Shown: positions 1-8,593 of the stretch, one piece after another
How positions within the stretch are numbered: position 1 is the first letter of the stretch
How the letters are laid out: every line of letters begins with the position of its first letter
The notes under the pieces: model-generated
What the model saw: only the letters and a program-made list of their open reading frames with translations
Told to the model about the DNA's origin: nothing
The model's database searches: none
Made by a program: the position numbers and the translations under genes
From: an uncultured Roseibium sp.
GTDB lineage: Bacteria > Pseudomonadota > Alphaproteobacteria > Rhizobiales > Stappiaceae
Assembly (NCBI RefSeq): GCF_947496995.1
Contig: NZ_CANMFD010000004.1
Location: 372,001 to 436,000, forward strand
Direction: 5' to 3'
DNA length: 64,000 bases

Positions 1-700
1 TGCCTGGCGGGCGCGCAATTCTCTGGCCTACAAGCCGAGCAGCGACGTCATCATGCCGCAATATGCGATCCAGCGGCTGTATGAGCTGACCAAGCACCGC
101 AAGACCTTCATTTCCACGGAAGTCGGTCAGCATCAGATGTGGGCGGCCCAGTTCTACGGCTTCGAGGAGCCCAACCACTGGCTGACCTCCGGCGGTCTCG
201 GCACCATGGGCTACGGCCTGCCGGCTGCCATCGGTGCGCAGGTCGCCCACCGCGACGCCCTGTGCGTGGATATCGCCGGCGATGCCTCCATCCTGATGAA
301 CATCCAGGAAATGTCGACCGCGGTTCAGTTCGGCCTGCCGGTGAAAGTGTTCATCCTCAACAACCAGTACATGGGCATGGTACGCCAGTGGCAGCAACTG
401 CTGCACGGCAACCGCCTCTCCCACTCCTATACCGACAGCCTGCCGGACTTCGTCAAGCTGGCCGAGGCCTATGGCGGCGTCGGGTTCCGGGTGCAGAAGC
501 CGGAAGATCTGGACGGGGCAATCGAGGAAATGATCGCCGTCGACAAGCCGGTGCTGATGGATTGCCGGGTGGCCAATCTCGCCAACTGTTTCCCGATGAT
601 CCCGTCGGGCAAGGCTCACAATGAAATGCTGCTGCCGGACGAGGCCAATGACGAAGTCCTCGCCAACGCCATCAGCGCCGAAGGCAAGTCCCTCGTTTAA
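1..700 (+). CDS. ilvB: Acetolactate synthase large subunit, C-terminal part (5' truncated by window edge)
   Basis: Only the last 232 codons are present, read in frame from base 2. They form the C-terminal thiamine-diphosphate-binding domain: GDAS begins the GD...NN ThdP/Mg motif, which ends at ILNNQYMGMVRQWQQ. The enzyme condenses two pyruvates, or pyruvate and 2-oxobutyrate, in the first common step of valine/leucine/isoleucine synthesis. ilvN follows after 26 nt on the same strand, so the two catalytic and regulatory subunits are almost certainly cotranscribed. The start, promoter and any attenuator lie outside the window. Confidence 0.95.
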   Translation, partial: AWRARNSLAYKPSSDVIMPQYAIQRLYELTKHRKTFISTEVGQHQMWAAQFYGFEEPNHWLTSGGLGTMGYGLPAAIGAQVAHRDALCVDIAGDASILMNIQEMSTAVQFGLPVKVFILNNQYMGMVRQWQQLLHGNRLSHSYTDSLPDFVKLAEAYGGVGFRVQKPEDLDGAIEEMIAVDKPVLMDCRVANLANCFPMIPSGKAHNEMLLPDEANDEVLANAISAEGKSLV

Positions 701-726
701 GGCAAGGCACAAGGATAGTATCGAAA

Positions 727-1299
727 ATGAACGCTCAAAATGTTGATGCGCCTTCCGCCTATTTCCTGGCCGAAGTCAGCAATGAAATCGAAACCCATAC
801 CCTCGCGCTTCTCGTCGACAACGAGCCGGGTGTTCTTGCCCGTGTGATCGGCCTTTTCTCCGGTCGCGGCTACAACATCGACAGCCTCACCGTCTCGGAA
901 ACCGAGCACGAGAAGCACCTGTCGCGGATCACAATCGTGACGACGGGCACGCCGATGATCATCGAGCAGATCCGCCACCAGCTTGACCGGCTGGTTCCGG
1001 TTCACCGGGTGACCGACCTGACGGTGCGCGCCCTGCGCGCCAATCAGGACAAGCCGCTGGAGCGGGAACTGGCGCTTGTGAAAGTGACCGGAACCGGCGA
1101 AATGCGCCTGGAAGCGCTGCGCCTCGGCGACGCCTTCCGCGCCACGGTGATCGACGCGACGACGGAACATTTCGTCTTCGAGATTACCGGCAGAACCTCG
1201 AAGATCGAGCAGTTCATCGCCATCATGAAACCGCTCGGCCTGGTGGAAGTGTCCCGCACCGGCGTCGCCGCAGTCCAGCGCGGCACGGAAGGGCTCTAA
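727..1299 (+). CDS. ilvN: Acetolactate synthase small (regulatory) subunit
   Basis: A 190-residue protein, the usual length for the long form of IlvN/IlvH. An ACT domain starts near residue 24 (HTLALLVDNEPGVLARVIGL) and carries the feedback valine-binding surface; a second ACT-like C-terminal domain follows (LALVKVTGTGEMRLEALRLG). It activates the IlvB catalytic subunit encoded just upstream and confers end-product inhibition. The stop codon overlaps by four bases the convergent acyltransferase gene, so there is no room for a separate terminator. Confidence 0.96.
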   Translation: MNAQNVDAPSAYFLAEVSNEIETHTLALLVDNEPGVLARVIGLFSGRGYNIDSLTVSETEHEKHLSRITIVTTGTPMIIEQIRHQLDRLVPVHRVTDLTVRALRANQDKPLERELALVKVTGTGEMRLEALRLGDAFRATVIDATTEHFVFEITGRTSKIEQFIAIMKPLGLVEVSRTGVAAVQRGTEGL

Positions 1300-2453
1300 C
1301 GCCCGGACGCCAATCGGACCAGCGCCAGAACGCGGCGGCGCTGGTCATTTCCCGTTCTTGCCACCGACAGAACCGTCTTGCGAAACACACCGAGCCTGCG
1401 TTCGAACAGGGCGGCGAACGCCATGGACAGTGCAAAGACGACCGCCAGCAATATGAAATCGTAACCGGGAACGTCACGGAACCGTCCCATCGCGCTGCCT
1501 GCGAACTGCAGCAAGGGATAGTGGACAAGGTAGAGCGAAAAACTACCCCCCGCCGCCCAGACCACCGCCTTGCGCAGATCAGCCGGCACACGTGAGAGAG
1601 CGCCGGACCGAGTGAGCGCCGCGACACCGGCGAAATTCACCGCGACCAGCACCGCCAGCATGTTGTTCCAGAAGAATTCATCCGAAAAGCGCAACAGCAT
1701 GCCGATCTGTGCATTCGTCAGACCTGACCCCTGTTCGGTGAGTTGCATGAGCAGGCCGGGAACGTCTCCGGCGAGACAAAGACCATAGACGGCGACCGGT
1801 CCTGCAATCATTGCCCACGACAGCGCCGGACCTGCACGGAAGTCCGGCCGGGAGATCACCTTCCAGGTCCAGACACCTGCGAGCCAGGCCGGCAGCAGCA
1901 ACAGCGGTTTGTAACCGCACAACAGCGCTATCAGACACAGGACGACAAGTCGGACGCCGCCGCGCAAATAGACCGCCGCGGCAAACAGACAGTAGTAGGC
2001 CACTTCATAGCTCAGCGACCAATAGGGACCGTTCGTTCCCAGGCGCAGACCGGAAAGACCCCACTCCCCCGTAAACGTCAGACCGGTGAAAAGAAATTGT
2101 TGCGCAGAAATGGCATTGTACCACCAGCCGTCATAGGCTTCAGGCCACAGAAGGACACCGAGCCGGTCCGCAGCGAAGGTCAGGAGAAGAGCGGGAAGCG
2201 CGACCGAATAAAGGCGTGTCAGCCGGTTGAAGACAAACACACCTCCGGTCTTGTCCTTCCGCTCGGCGGCGAAGGCGATCACCAGACCGGACAGAACAAA
2301 GAAGACGACGACCGCGTCGCTTCCCAGATTGAGCTCCCGGATCCAGAGATAGCTTCCACCGGTAAACCGAGGGTAGGCCCAGTGGGACAGAAGCACCAAG
2401 AAGGCAGCGCTGAACCTGACGGCATCAAGATAAAGGGAAAGACCTCGGGTCAT
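1296..2453 (-). CDS. Acyltransferase 3 family integral membrane protein
   Basis: 385 residues, almost entirely hydrophobic with about ten predicted membrane segments. The N-terminus has the acyltransferase-3 signature: Asp10, Arg13 and His24, an R-X10-H arrangement seen in O-acetyltransferases of the OafA/OafB type. Such proteins move acyl groups across the inner membrane to decorate LPS, exopolysaccharide or periplasmic glucans. It lies 6 nt downstream of a fatty-acid/sterol hydroxylase gene on the same strand, suggesting a two-gene envelope-modification operon. The acceptor cannot be told from sequence. Confidence 0.88.
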   Translation of the reverse strand: MTRGLSLYLDAVRFSAAFLVLLSHWAYPRFTGGSYLWIRELNLGSDAVVVFFVLSGLVIAFAAERKDKTGGVFVFNRLTRLYSVALPALLLTFAADRLGVLLWPEAYDGWWYNAISAQQFLFTGLTFTGEWGLSGLRLGTNGPYWSLSYEVAYYCLFAAAVYLRGGVRLVVLCLIALLCGYKPLLLLPAWLAGVWTWKVISRPDFRAGPALSWAMIAGPVAVYGLCLAGDVPGLLMQLTEQGSGLTNAQIGMLLRFSDEFFWNNMLAVLVAVNFAGVAALTRSGALSRVPADLRKAVVWAAGGSFSLYLVHYPLLQFAGSAMGRFRDVPGYDFILLAVVFALSMAFAALFERRLGVFRKTVLSVARTGNDQRRRVLALVRLASGR

Positions 2454-2459
2454 CGCCGA

Positions 2460-3500
2460 TCATTCGACCGGCTCAGGCGGTAACATCGGGTCCCGCGAGG
2501 CCAGTTCGACCTGGGAGCCTGCCCGCCTGCCGCGAAAGATTCTCCGGACTTCCCTGTAGGAAGACTCGACCGGTTCGATCAGCGCCCTGCGCAAGGACGG
2601 GTGGGGCTGCTCCATCAGCTGGCCTTCGGCATCGGCCAGGCCGAACACGAGGTCCTCCCGCTTTTCGGGAATGTAAAGCGATCCGAACATCCAGTCCCAA
2701 AGGGCGAATATCTCGCCATAATTCTTGTTGTGATGTTCAACCGCGGAAGAGTGATGGATCTGGTGTTGAGCTGGCGAGATCAGGATATGTTCCAGCCACC
2801 GCCCGTAGCTGATCCAGATATGCGAATGGCGGAAGTTTGCGCCGAGCAGATTGAAAAGCACGTAAATGACGTTCGCCTGACCGATCTGCAGGTAGCTCAC
2901 CTTGTCAAAGGTCGCGTAAAGCACAAGACCGGTGATCAGGCCGATCGCAAGGTTCCGGACGAACCCGTTGATCAGGTCGTAGACCGGATGCTTGCGGTAG
3001 ACGGTTATCGGCGTCATCACCTCGGCGGAATGGTGGACCGCGTGGAACGGCCAGAACACAGACCATTCATGATGCAGCCGGTGAACCCAATAGGTGCAAA
3101 AGTCGGCGACGACAACAAGGACAACGGTCACCAGTACAGTCTGCCCCAGAGGCGATTGCGCCATCGGCCCGGCAGCAGCCTCGCTCCCCGTGGTTGCCAG
3201 TCCGTCCAGGCTCTTCATCACCGCAACAATTGTCAGCGGACTGACGAAAAACAGATTGAAGACCCCGAACAGCACGAGCAGTCGCCCGGCAAAAAAGATC
3301 TTGATATCGTTGAGATGAGAGGCGTGCAGATAGATGGACTTCGGAAACAGCCAGGAGAAAAAGCCTGTCAGCCCGGCTCCCCGCTCCCTGAAGAAATATA
3401 TCGCTGCCCCGATGACTACAGTGGCCACGACATAGAGAGGCGCTATCCTGAGGTAGAAGCTTCCCAGAAAAGTCTCATAGATCTGATCAAGATATCCCAT
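2460..3500 (-). CDS. Sterol desaturase / fatty acid hydroxylase superfamily membrane protein
   Basis: 346 residues from the ATG at 3500; an in-frame TTG at 3539 would add 13 non-hydrophobic residues and is less likely. Several N-terminal membrane spans are followed by the eight-histidine di-iron signature in three clusters: WVHRLHHE, FHAVHHS and HQIHHS. Members insert oxygen or double bonds into membrane lipids (sterols, ornithine lipids, carotenoids, fatty acids). The acyltransferase gene begins 6 nt downstream, so I infer a lipid or envelope-modification pair. Substrate not determinable. Confidence 0.88.
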   Translation of the reverse strand: MGYLDQIYETFLGSFYLRIAPLYVVATVVIGAAIYFFRERGAGLTGFFSWLFPKSIYLHASHLNDIKIFFAGRLLVLFGVFNLFFVSPLTIVAVMKSLDGLATTGSEAAAGPMAQSPLGQTVLVTVVLVVVADFCTYWVHRLHHEWSVFWPFHAVHHSAEVMTPITVYRKHPVYDLINGFVRNLAIGLITGLVLYATFDKVSYLQIGQANVIYVLFNLLGANFRHSHIWISYGRWLEHILISPAQHQIHHSSAVEHHNKNYGEIFALWDWMFGSLYIPEKREDLVFGLADAEGQLMEQPHPSLRRALIEPVESSYREVRRIFRGRRAGSQVELASRDPMLPPEPVE

Positions 3501-3760
3501 GCCGGCGCTGTTCTCTTCGTCGAAACCGGCATCACCCAATCAGACCCGGCAATTTTACATATCCCTACCCTATCCAGCAGCGCTTAACCTTTGGTAACGG
3601 ACCTGGAATTGAAGACCGGCTGCACGGCATGAGGGAATTCTCCTAAATTCCGGCAGGCCGCCGAGCGCAGTCCGGATTGGCATTAATCCCTCCCGGGCCT
3701 TTGACGGTCAGCCTCTCCCGCCTACATTCGGCGGGTCTTTTCTTTTGTCGGGAACACGCC

Positions 3761-4582
3761 ATGACCTTCGATATCGCCGCATACCTCCGCCGGGTCGGTC
3801 TGAAGACGTGTTCACCGGACCTCGGCGGGCTGAAAAGCCTGCAGGCCGCTCAGATCGGTGCGATACCTTTTGAAAACGTGCTGCCGTTTCTCGCAAAGGT
3901 GCCGGTTCTCGATCCGGACAGTCTCTGGCAAAAACTCGTCATCCAGCGCTGCGGCGGCTACTGTTTCGAGCTGAATGCACTGCTTGGCGACGCTCTGGCC
4001 GCGCTTGGGTTCTCTGCGCGGCAGGTGCTCGCCCGCGTTCGTATGGGCGCCGCCGAGGGTGGCGCGCGGACCCACCTGGCCTTCGTGGTCACGCTGGATG
4101 GCGACGAGTGGCTGGTCGATGCCGGCTTCGGCGGCCAGGCACCGGCACATCCCGTCAGGGTTTCCACCGGTGAACAGCAGATCCGCGATCAGGTCTACCG
4201 GATCCGTTTTGAGGAAAGCTCCGCTGAACACGTTCTGGAACGCAAAACAGAGGACGGCTGGTTTCCGCTCTACGGCTTCGACCGGGTGGACGTGCGCCAT
4301 GCGGATATCGAGGCCGCCAACTATCTGTGCGCGACGTCTCCGAACCAGTCCTTCGCCGCGAGCATGAAGTTCTACCGGCTGACGGAAACCGGCTTCATCA
4401 GTTTTCTCGACGGACGCGCCCGGCTGGTCGGCAAGGACGGAAAACGCGAGTGGCAGATCCGGGACGTGGATGAACTGACCGGGTTCATGCGGCAGGATAT
4501 CGGGCTTGGCTATGGCAACGATGTCATTGAGGCGATCGCCGAACGGCTGAAGCAATTGCGGCTGACGCCTGCGCCGGGCTGA
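3761..4582 (+). CDS. nat: Arylamine N-acetyltransferase
   Basis: 273 residues from the ATG at 3761; an in-frame TTG at 3677 would prepend 28 residues absent from the family. The catalytic triad is intact: Cys68 in RCGGYCFELN, His105 in RTHLAF and Asp120 in VDAGFGG, nearly the same numbering as the Salmonella enzyme (69/107/122). It transfers acetyl from acetyl-CoA to arylamines and hydrazines and usually acts in xenobiotic or aromatic amine metabolism. It stands alone between two minus-strand genes; a monocistronic unit is likely. Confidence 0.93.
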   Translation: MTFDIAAYLRRVGLKTCSPDLGGLKSLQAAQIGAIPFENVLPFLAKVPVLDPDSLWQKLVIQRCGGYCFELNALLGDALAALGFSARQVLARVRMGAAEGGARTHLAFVVTLDGDEWLVDAGFGGQAPAHPVRVSTGEQQIRDQVYRIRFEESSAEHVLERKTEDGWFPLYGFDRVDVRHADIEAANYLCATSPNQSFAASMKFYRLTETGFISFLDGRARLVGKDGKREWQIRDVDELTGFMRQDIGLGYGNDVIEAIAERLKQLRLTPAPG

Positions 4583-4632
4583 GACTGTTAATCCCAACCA
4601 GTCAAACGGGCGTCAGCTGAATACGGCAGGTT

Positions 4633-5376
4633 TCAGACCCTGCTCATGATGTTGATGGTCAGCGTCTTGCGCATCGGACCCGTCTCCGGTCCGGTGATCG
4701 GCTCGACGTGGTGCCAGGAATTGTAGGTCTTCACGAACAGCACGCACTGGTTCGGCTCGAACGGAAATGTCTTCAAAGTGTCGACTTCCTCGAAGCTCAT
4801 GGCCTTGTTGAGATGGTTGAAGATCTTCGTGCGGTCTTTCGGCAGGCAGACGGATGTGCCCCCGCCCCAGGTGTTATCCCAGGCATCGGGCTCCATCATC
4901 GACAGGACAAGCGTGACGAGCTTGTTCGGCGCGTCGGTGTGCGGCACGATCTGGCCGCCGTCGGCGGGCATCATCGAGAACTCGAACCGTGCGTGCAGTT
5001 CCGTCTGCCGCCGCACCCGGCTCATGAAACTTGCCCGGTGAGAGCCCCGCCCGGACAGAACACGCAGCCGCCTCAGACCGAGATCGATATTGTTGGCGGC
5101 AAGCATCGACAGGACATTTTCGACAAAGCCCGGCGACTTCACATGATCGTAGAAGGATTTCCACACCGGCGTCTGCGACAGGAAACTGTCGTAATTCTCC
5201 GGGTTGTTCAGTTCGGACAGGGAATATTTGTGACCAAGGTTGGGTTTGTACTCGAAAAGGTCCTTGGCCGGATAGGTCTCGACGAGCGCCCGATAGGCTT
5301 CTGCATCGAGAACGTCTTTGACGTAACAGACCGGATAGGGTTCGTAATCGAATTGCGCATTCTGGTATTGCAGCAT
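4633..5376 (-). CDS. 2OG-Fe(II) oxygenase-like protein
   Basis: 247 residues when started at the ATG at 5376 (MLQYQNAQF); a longer reading frame to 5448 adds 24 low-complexity residues. The core shows an iron-binding H-x-D (IVPHTDAPNKLVTLVLSM), a following WGGGTSVCLP strand, and a distal His plus basic residue (NSWHHVEPI...RKTLTINI), the facial triad pattern of prolyl-4-hydroxylase-type dioxygenases. Similar short proteins lie in bacterial surface-glycan or peptide-modifying loci, but no such partner is adjacent here. Substrate unknown. Confidence 0.7.
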   Translation of the reverse strand: MLQYQNAQFDYEPYPVCYVKDVLDAEAYRALVETYPAKDLFEYKPNLGHKYSLSELNNPENYDSFLSQTPVWKSFYDHVKSPGFVENVLSMLAANNIDLGLRRLRVLSGRGSHRASFMSRVRRQTELHARFEFSMMPADGGQIVPHTDAPNKLVTLVLSMMEPDAWDNTWGGGTSVCLPKDRTKIFNHLNKAMSFEEVDTLKTFPFEPNQCVLFVKTYNSWHHVEPITGPETGPMRKTLTINIMSRV

Positions 5377-5556
5377 GGATCCCGGGCGCCTTGAAGTTTG
5401 TAATGCGGAGTGCGGCAAAGCCGTATCCCGGATAAGCGCCGGATTCAATGAAAGTTTTATCTCCGTGCGGACGCCTCACCCGGACGGATTCAGCTCACGA
5501 GACCTATCGGCGACCTAGACGCGACACGGATGAGCGCGTATACGACACCGGCAATT

Positions 5557-5581
5557 CGCGCCCGTTCCGGCGCGCTTTTTT
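5557..5581 (+). terminator. Hairpin plus U-run in the serA leader (possible attenuator)
   Basis: Stem CGCGCC (5557-5562) pairs with GGCGCG (5569-5574) around a six-base loop and is followed by C and six T residues on the plus strand. It ends only 38 nt before the serA ATG, so plus-strand transcription started upstream would have to pass it. The nearest upstream plus-strand gene ends a kilobase away. A terminator here therefore either blocks read-through or serves as a conditional attenuator of serA. Confidence 0.6.
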
Positions 5582-5618
5582 CTGACAGGTTCAAGTTCAA
5601 AGAAAAGGCTTCACGCAC

Positions 5619-6863
5619 ATGATCCACGGTCTGTCCCGGCCGAAGAACCAGATCCGCTGGCTGCTGCTGGAGGGCATTTCGCCGACAGCGCACGCGATTC
5701 TGGAAAAGAACGGTTACACCAATGTGGAAGTCCTTCCCGGCGCTCTTGAGAAAGATGCGTTGATCGAAAAGCTGCAGGGTGTCCAGATTCTCGGCATCCG
5801 CTCCCGGACACAGCTGACGGAAGAGGTTCTGGAAGCGGCCAAAAGCCTCGTCGCCGTCGGCTGCTTTTCGGTCGGCACCAATCAGGTGGACCTGAAAGGG
5901 GCGCTGACACGGGGCATTCCGGTCTTCAACGCCCCCTTCTCCAACACGCGCTCCGTTGCGGAACTGACGATCGCCGAAATCGTCATGCTGATGCGCGGCA
6001 TCTTCACCAAGTCCTCAGCTGCCCATCAAGGTCGCTGGATGAAGAGCGCCGCCGGCTCTCACGAGGTGCGCGGCAAGACCCTCGGCATCGTAGGCTACGG
6101 CAACATCGGCACCCAGCTGTCGAACCTTGCCGAAGCCATGGGCATGCGGGTCATCTATTTCGATCTTGTCGACAAGCTGCAGCACGGCAATGTCATGCCG
6201 GTGGAAGGCCTCGACGGCTTGCTTGCCGCCTCCGACGTCGTCTCCCTGCACGTGCCGGACACGCCGACAACGCGCAACATGTTCCGCGCCGAACACATCG
6301 CCAAGATGAAAAAAGGCGCGTTCCTCATCAACAACGCCCGTGGCAAGGTCATCGATATCGACGCCCTTGCCGAGGCGCTGAAGTCCGGTCATCTGGCCGG
6401 CGCCGCCATCGACGTGTTTCCGGTCGAGCCGAAATCCAACAAGGACGAGTTCGTCTCGCCGCTCCGCGGTCTCGACAACGTCATCCTCACCCCGCATGTC
6501 GGCGGCTCGACGGAAGAAGCCCAGGACCGGATCGGCGAGGAAGTTTCCAAACGGCTGGTCGAATATTCGGACGTCGGCTCCACCATCGGTGCAGTCTCCT
6601 TCCCTCAGGTTCAGCTTTCCAAGGGTACGGAAGTGACGCGCTTCATCCAGGTGCATCACAATGCGCCCGGCGCCATGCGCACCCTGAACGACCTCTTCAC
6701 CCGGCATGATCTCAATATCTGCGCCCAGTACCTGCAGTCCCATCAGGACATCGGCTATGTGGTTCTGGATGTGGACAGCATGGTCGACGAGCCGGTCAGG
6801 ATCCTCGAAGAGATCCGCGCCCTGCCGAACACAATTCGCGCAAGGCTGCTCAACCGGGTCTGA
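5619..6863 (+). CDS. serA: D-3-phosphoglycerate dehydrogenase (E. coli-type, short form)
   Basis: 414 residues. It oxidises 3-phosphoglycerate to phosphohydroxypyruvate, the first step of serine synthesis. The D-2-hydroxyacid dehydrogenase fold is clear: substrate loop GCFSVGTNQVDL, Rossmann motif GIVGYGNIGTQL, catalytic His in LTPHVGGST. The C-terminal ACT domain (from about residue 340) retains the His/Asn positions (HHNAPG, LNICAQYLQ) that bind serine in the E. coli enzyme, so feedback inhibition is likely. This is the roughly 410-residue type, not the roughly 530-residue form common in rhizobia; a second serA elsewhere in the genome is possible. A terminator-like hairpin lies in its leader. 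Confidence 0.95.
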   Translation: MIHGLSRPKNQIRWLLLEGISPTAHAILEKNGYTNVEVLPGALEKDALIEKLQGVQILGIRSRTQLTEEVLEAAKSLVAVGCFSVGTNQVDLKGALTRGIPVFNAPFSNTRSVAELTIAEIVMLMRGIFTKSSAAHQGRWMKSAAGSHEVRGKTLGIVGYGNIGTQLSNLAEAMGMRVIYFDLVDKLQHGNVMPVEGLDGLLAASDVVSLHVPDTPTTRNMFRAEHIAKMKKGAFLINNARGKVIDIDALAEALKSGHLAGAAIDVFPVEPKSNKDEFVSPLRGLDNVILTPHVGGSTEEAQDRIGEEVSKRLVEYSDVGSTIGAVSFPQVQLSKGTEVTRFIQVHHNAPGAMRTLNDLFTRHDLNICAQYLQSHQDIGYVVLDVDSMVDEPVRILEEIRALPNTIRARLLNRV

Positions 6864-6876
6864 GCGACCCGCAGTT

Positions 6877-8136
6877 TCAGGCGCTCGGAGCCGGGCCGCA
6901 GACCCGGTTCCGGCCGCCCTCCTTTGCTGCGTAAAGCCTGAGGTCAGCGCGTTTGAAAAGAGCTTCAAGCGTCCTGCCGTCCTCCGGCGCGCTGGACACG
7001 CCGATGCTGACGGTGACCTTTTCGGGCAGATAGACCTTGCTGAAGCGTTCGATCATCCGTCGCAGCCGGTCAGCCAGGGAGGCCGCACCGTCCACCGGCA
7101 ACCGTTCGCACAAGAGCACGAATTCCTCGCCGCCCACCCGGTAGAGATGGTCGTCCGTCCGCAGGTTCTCCGCGAGCAGCCGCGCAACCAGTTTCAACAC
7201 TTCGTCGCCGGCCTGGTGTCCGTAGCGGTCATTGACCAGCTTGAAATGATCGATATCGATCACCAGAAGCGAGACCGGCCGCTTCTCCTCAAGGTTCCTG
7301 GCGATTATTCCGGGGCCCTTTTCGGCATACTGGCTGCGGTCCAGCGTCCCCGTGAGGTGATCGCGGATGGAGGCCTCCAGAAGCTGCTTGTAACGTTCGC
7401 GATAGGTCAGAACCTGAAAGACGTCCTGCAGCGGCCGGGTCGAGAGCCAGCTGTCCTCGTTGTCGAAATACTTCAGGTAGGCCAGCAGCAGCCCCGAATA
7501 GACGATCGTCGCCACCATCTTGGCCACCCAGCCGCCGAAGAACACATGCCACGGCGCGTCGGAAACGTAATGAAGGGCCAGAAAGAAGCCGGCCTGATCG
7601 AAGGTGAGCACCAGAGCGCCGCAGACCAGGAACCGCAGCCCCAGATTTCCGCCGAACCATTTGCCGATCCGCTCATACAGAACGATGATTGCAATCGCGT
7701 CGATAAACAGCAGCAAGGTTCCCCACACCATCAGGAAACCCATCTCGTCGACAAAGGCAATGTCAGGGCTGCGCCCTTCGGTGACGATGATCGTCTCATG
7801 GTTGCGCAGGATCATTACCAGGGCGACGATCAGGAAATTGCCGATCAGAAGTCCGTAGATCGGCTGGCGCACCACCAGCGCGTCCTCGCGGATATAGAGC
7901 AACAGGATCATCAGCAGCTTTCCGGAGAACAGCACCGTGGAGCCTGGCGAAACGATGCCGAAAGGCAGTTCTATGTAGAAAATGCTGGCGAGATAGGTTT
8001 CCAGGAAATGCATGACGCCAAGGGCGCACATGAAAACGCCTATGCCGATCACCCTGCGCGCTCTGAGCAGAGCCATCATGACAGTGAAATAGACGGCCGC
8101 CTGGGCGAAGAGAAGAAACGCGTTGAAAATTGCCAT
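6877..8136 (-). CDS. Membrane-bound diguanylate cyclase (GGDEF)
   Basis: 419 residues from the ATG at 8136 (a TTG at 8142 would add two). Seven hydrophobic segments fill roughly the first 220 residues, followed by a linker and a GGDEF domain. The active-site signature reads GGEEF (YRVGGEEFVLL), a functional variant, and an RxxD inhibitory site (RTDD) sits five residues before it, so product inhibition by c-di-GMP is expected. The N-terminal membrane part resembles no sensor domain I can name. It converges on serA with a 13-nt gap. Confidence 0.92.
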   Translation of the reverse strand: MAIFNAFLLFAQAAVYFTVMMALLRARRVIGIGVFMCALGVMHFLETYLASIFYIELPFGIVSPGSTVLFSGKLLMILLLYIREDALVVRQPIYGLLIGNFLIVALVMILRNHETIIVTEGRSPDIAFVDEMGFLMVWGTLLLFIDAIAIIVLYERIGKWFGGNLGLRFLVCGALVLTFDQAGFFLALHYVSDAPWHVFFGGWVAKMVATIVYSGLLLAYLKYFDNEDSWLSTRPLQDVFQVLTYRERYKQLLEASIRDHLTGTLDRSQYAEKGPGIIARNLEEKRPVSLLVIDIDHFKLVNDRYGHQAGDEVLKLVARLLAENLRTDDHLYRVGGEEFVLLCERLPVDGAASLADRLRRMIERFSKVYLPEKVTVSIGVSSAPEDGRTLEALFKRADLRLYAAKEGGRNRVCGPAPSA

Positions 8137-8144
8137 ATCCAAGC

Positions 8145-8522
8145 TCAGCTTTTCCCGGCGGACCAGATCATGGTCTCCAAGACACCGAAAATGAGATGAA
8201 TTTCAGAATCGGAAGACAGCGCCGCGTCTTCACTCCAGCTTGCCTCACGTAGAGTATGCCATGATTGTTTTGACAAGCCATTTTGGCGAGGAATTGGCCT
8301 GACAGTGGTCATTTTCCCCTGATCCCGCCAGATTGCAACCGAAACGACATGAAGGCCCTCCGGTGCACCAAAGGCCGGAAGTACGGCTCCTTCAGGCAGG
8401 GGCAAGATGTTGGTGGCTCGTGATCGAAATGGACCGGTTCCGCGCATCGGCAAGCAAAACGCGCCTTGTTCAACGCTCAACACCGGCAAGGCCCAGGGCA
8501 TTTCTGCCCTGAGCCTGCTCAT
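8145..8522 (-). CDS. Hypothetical protein, weak prediction
   Basis: An uninterrupted 125-codon frame ending 8 nt before the diguanylate cyclase ATG. An AAGGG lies directly against its ATG, too close for an ideal ribosome-binding site. Codon choice is more even at third positions than in neighbouring genes, with many TTG, TCA, CAA and CTA codons. The product has no hydrophobic segment or recognisable motif. If not coding, 8137-8593 is a 457-bp untranslated stretch upstream of the cyclase gene. Confidence 0.25.
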   Translation of the reverse strand: MSRLRAEMPWALPVLSVEQGAFCLPMRGTGPFRSRATNILPLPEGAVLPAFGAPEGLHVVSVAIWRDQGKMTTVRPIPRQNGLSKQSWHTLREASWSEDAALSSDSEIHLIFGVLETMIWSAGKS

Positions 8523-8593
8523 CCCTTAATACAACAGATTTTCAAATCCCCGGTCGCCTCCAGCCGGAGGTCCGTGCCCCGAGGCACCGGCCA

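Noticed and set aside
1743..2483. Long plus-strand reading frame opposite the acyltransferase gene
   Set aside because: Shadow of a real gene; its product is Gln/Arg-rich low-complexity sequence with no motif, while the opposite strand gives a membrane acyltransferase.
2601..3587. 328-codon plus-strand frame opposite the sterol desaturase gene
   Set aside because: Antisense artefact of high GC; the minus strand contains the full histidine signature of the hydroxylase family.
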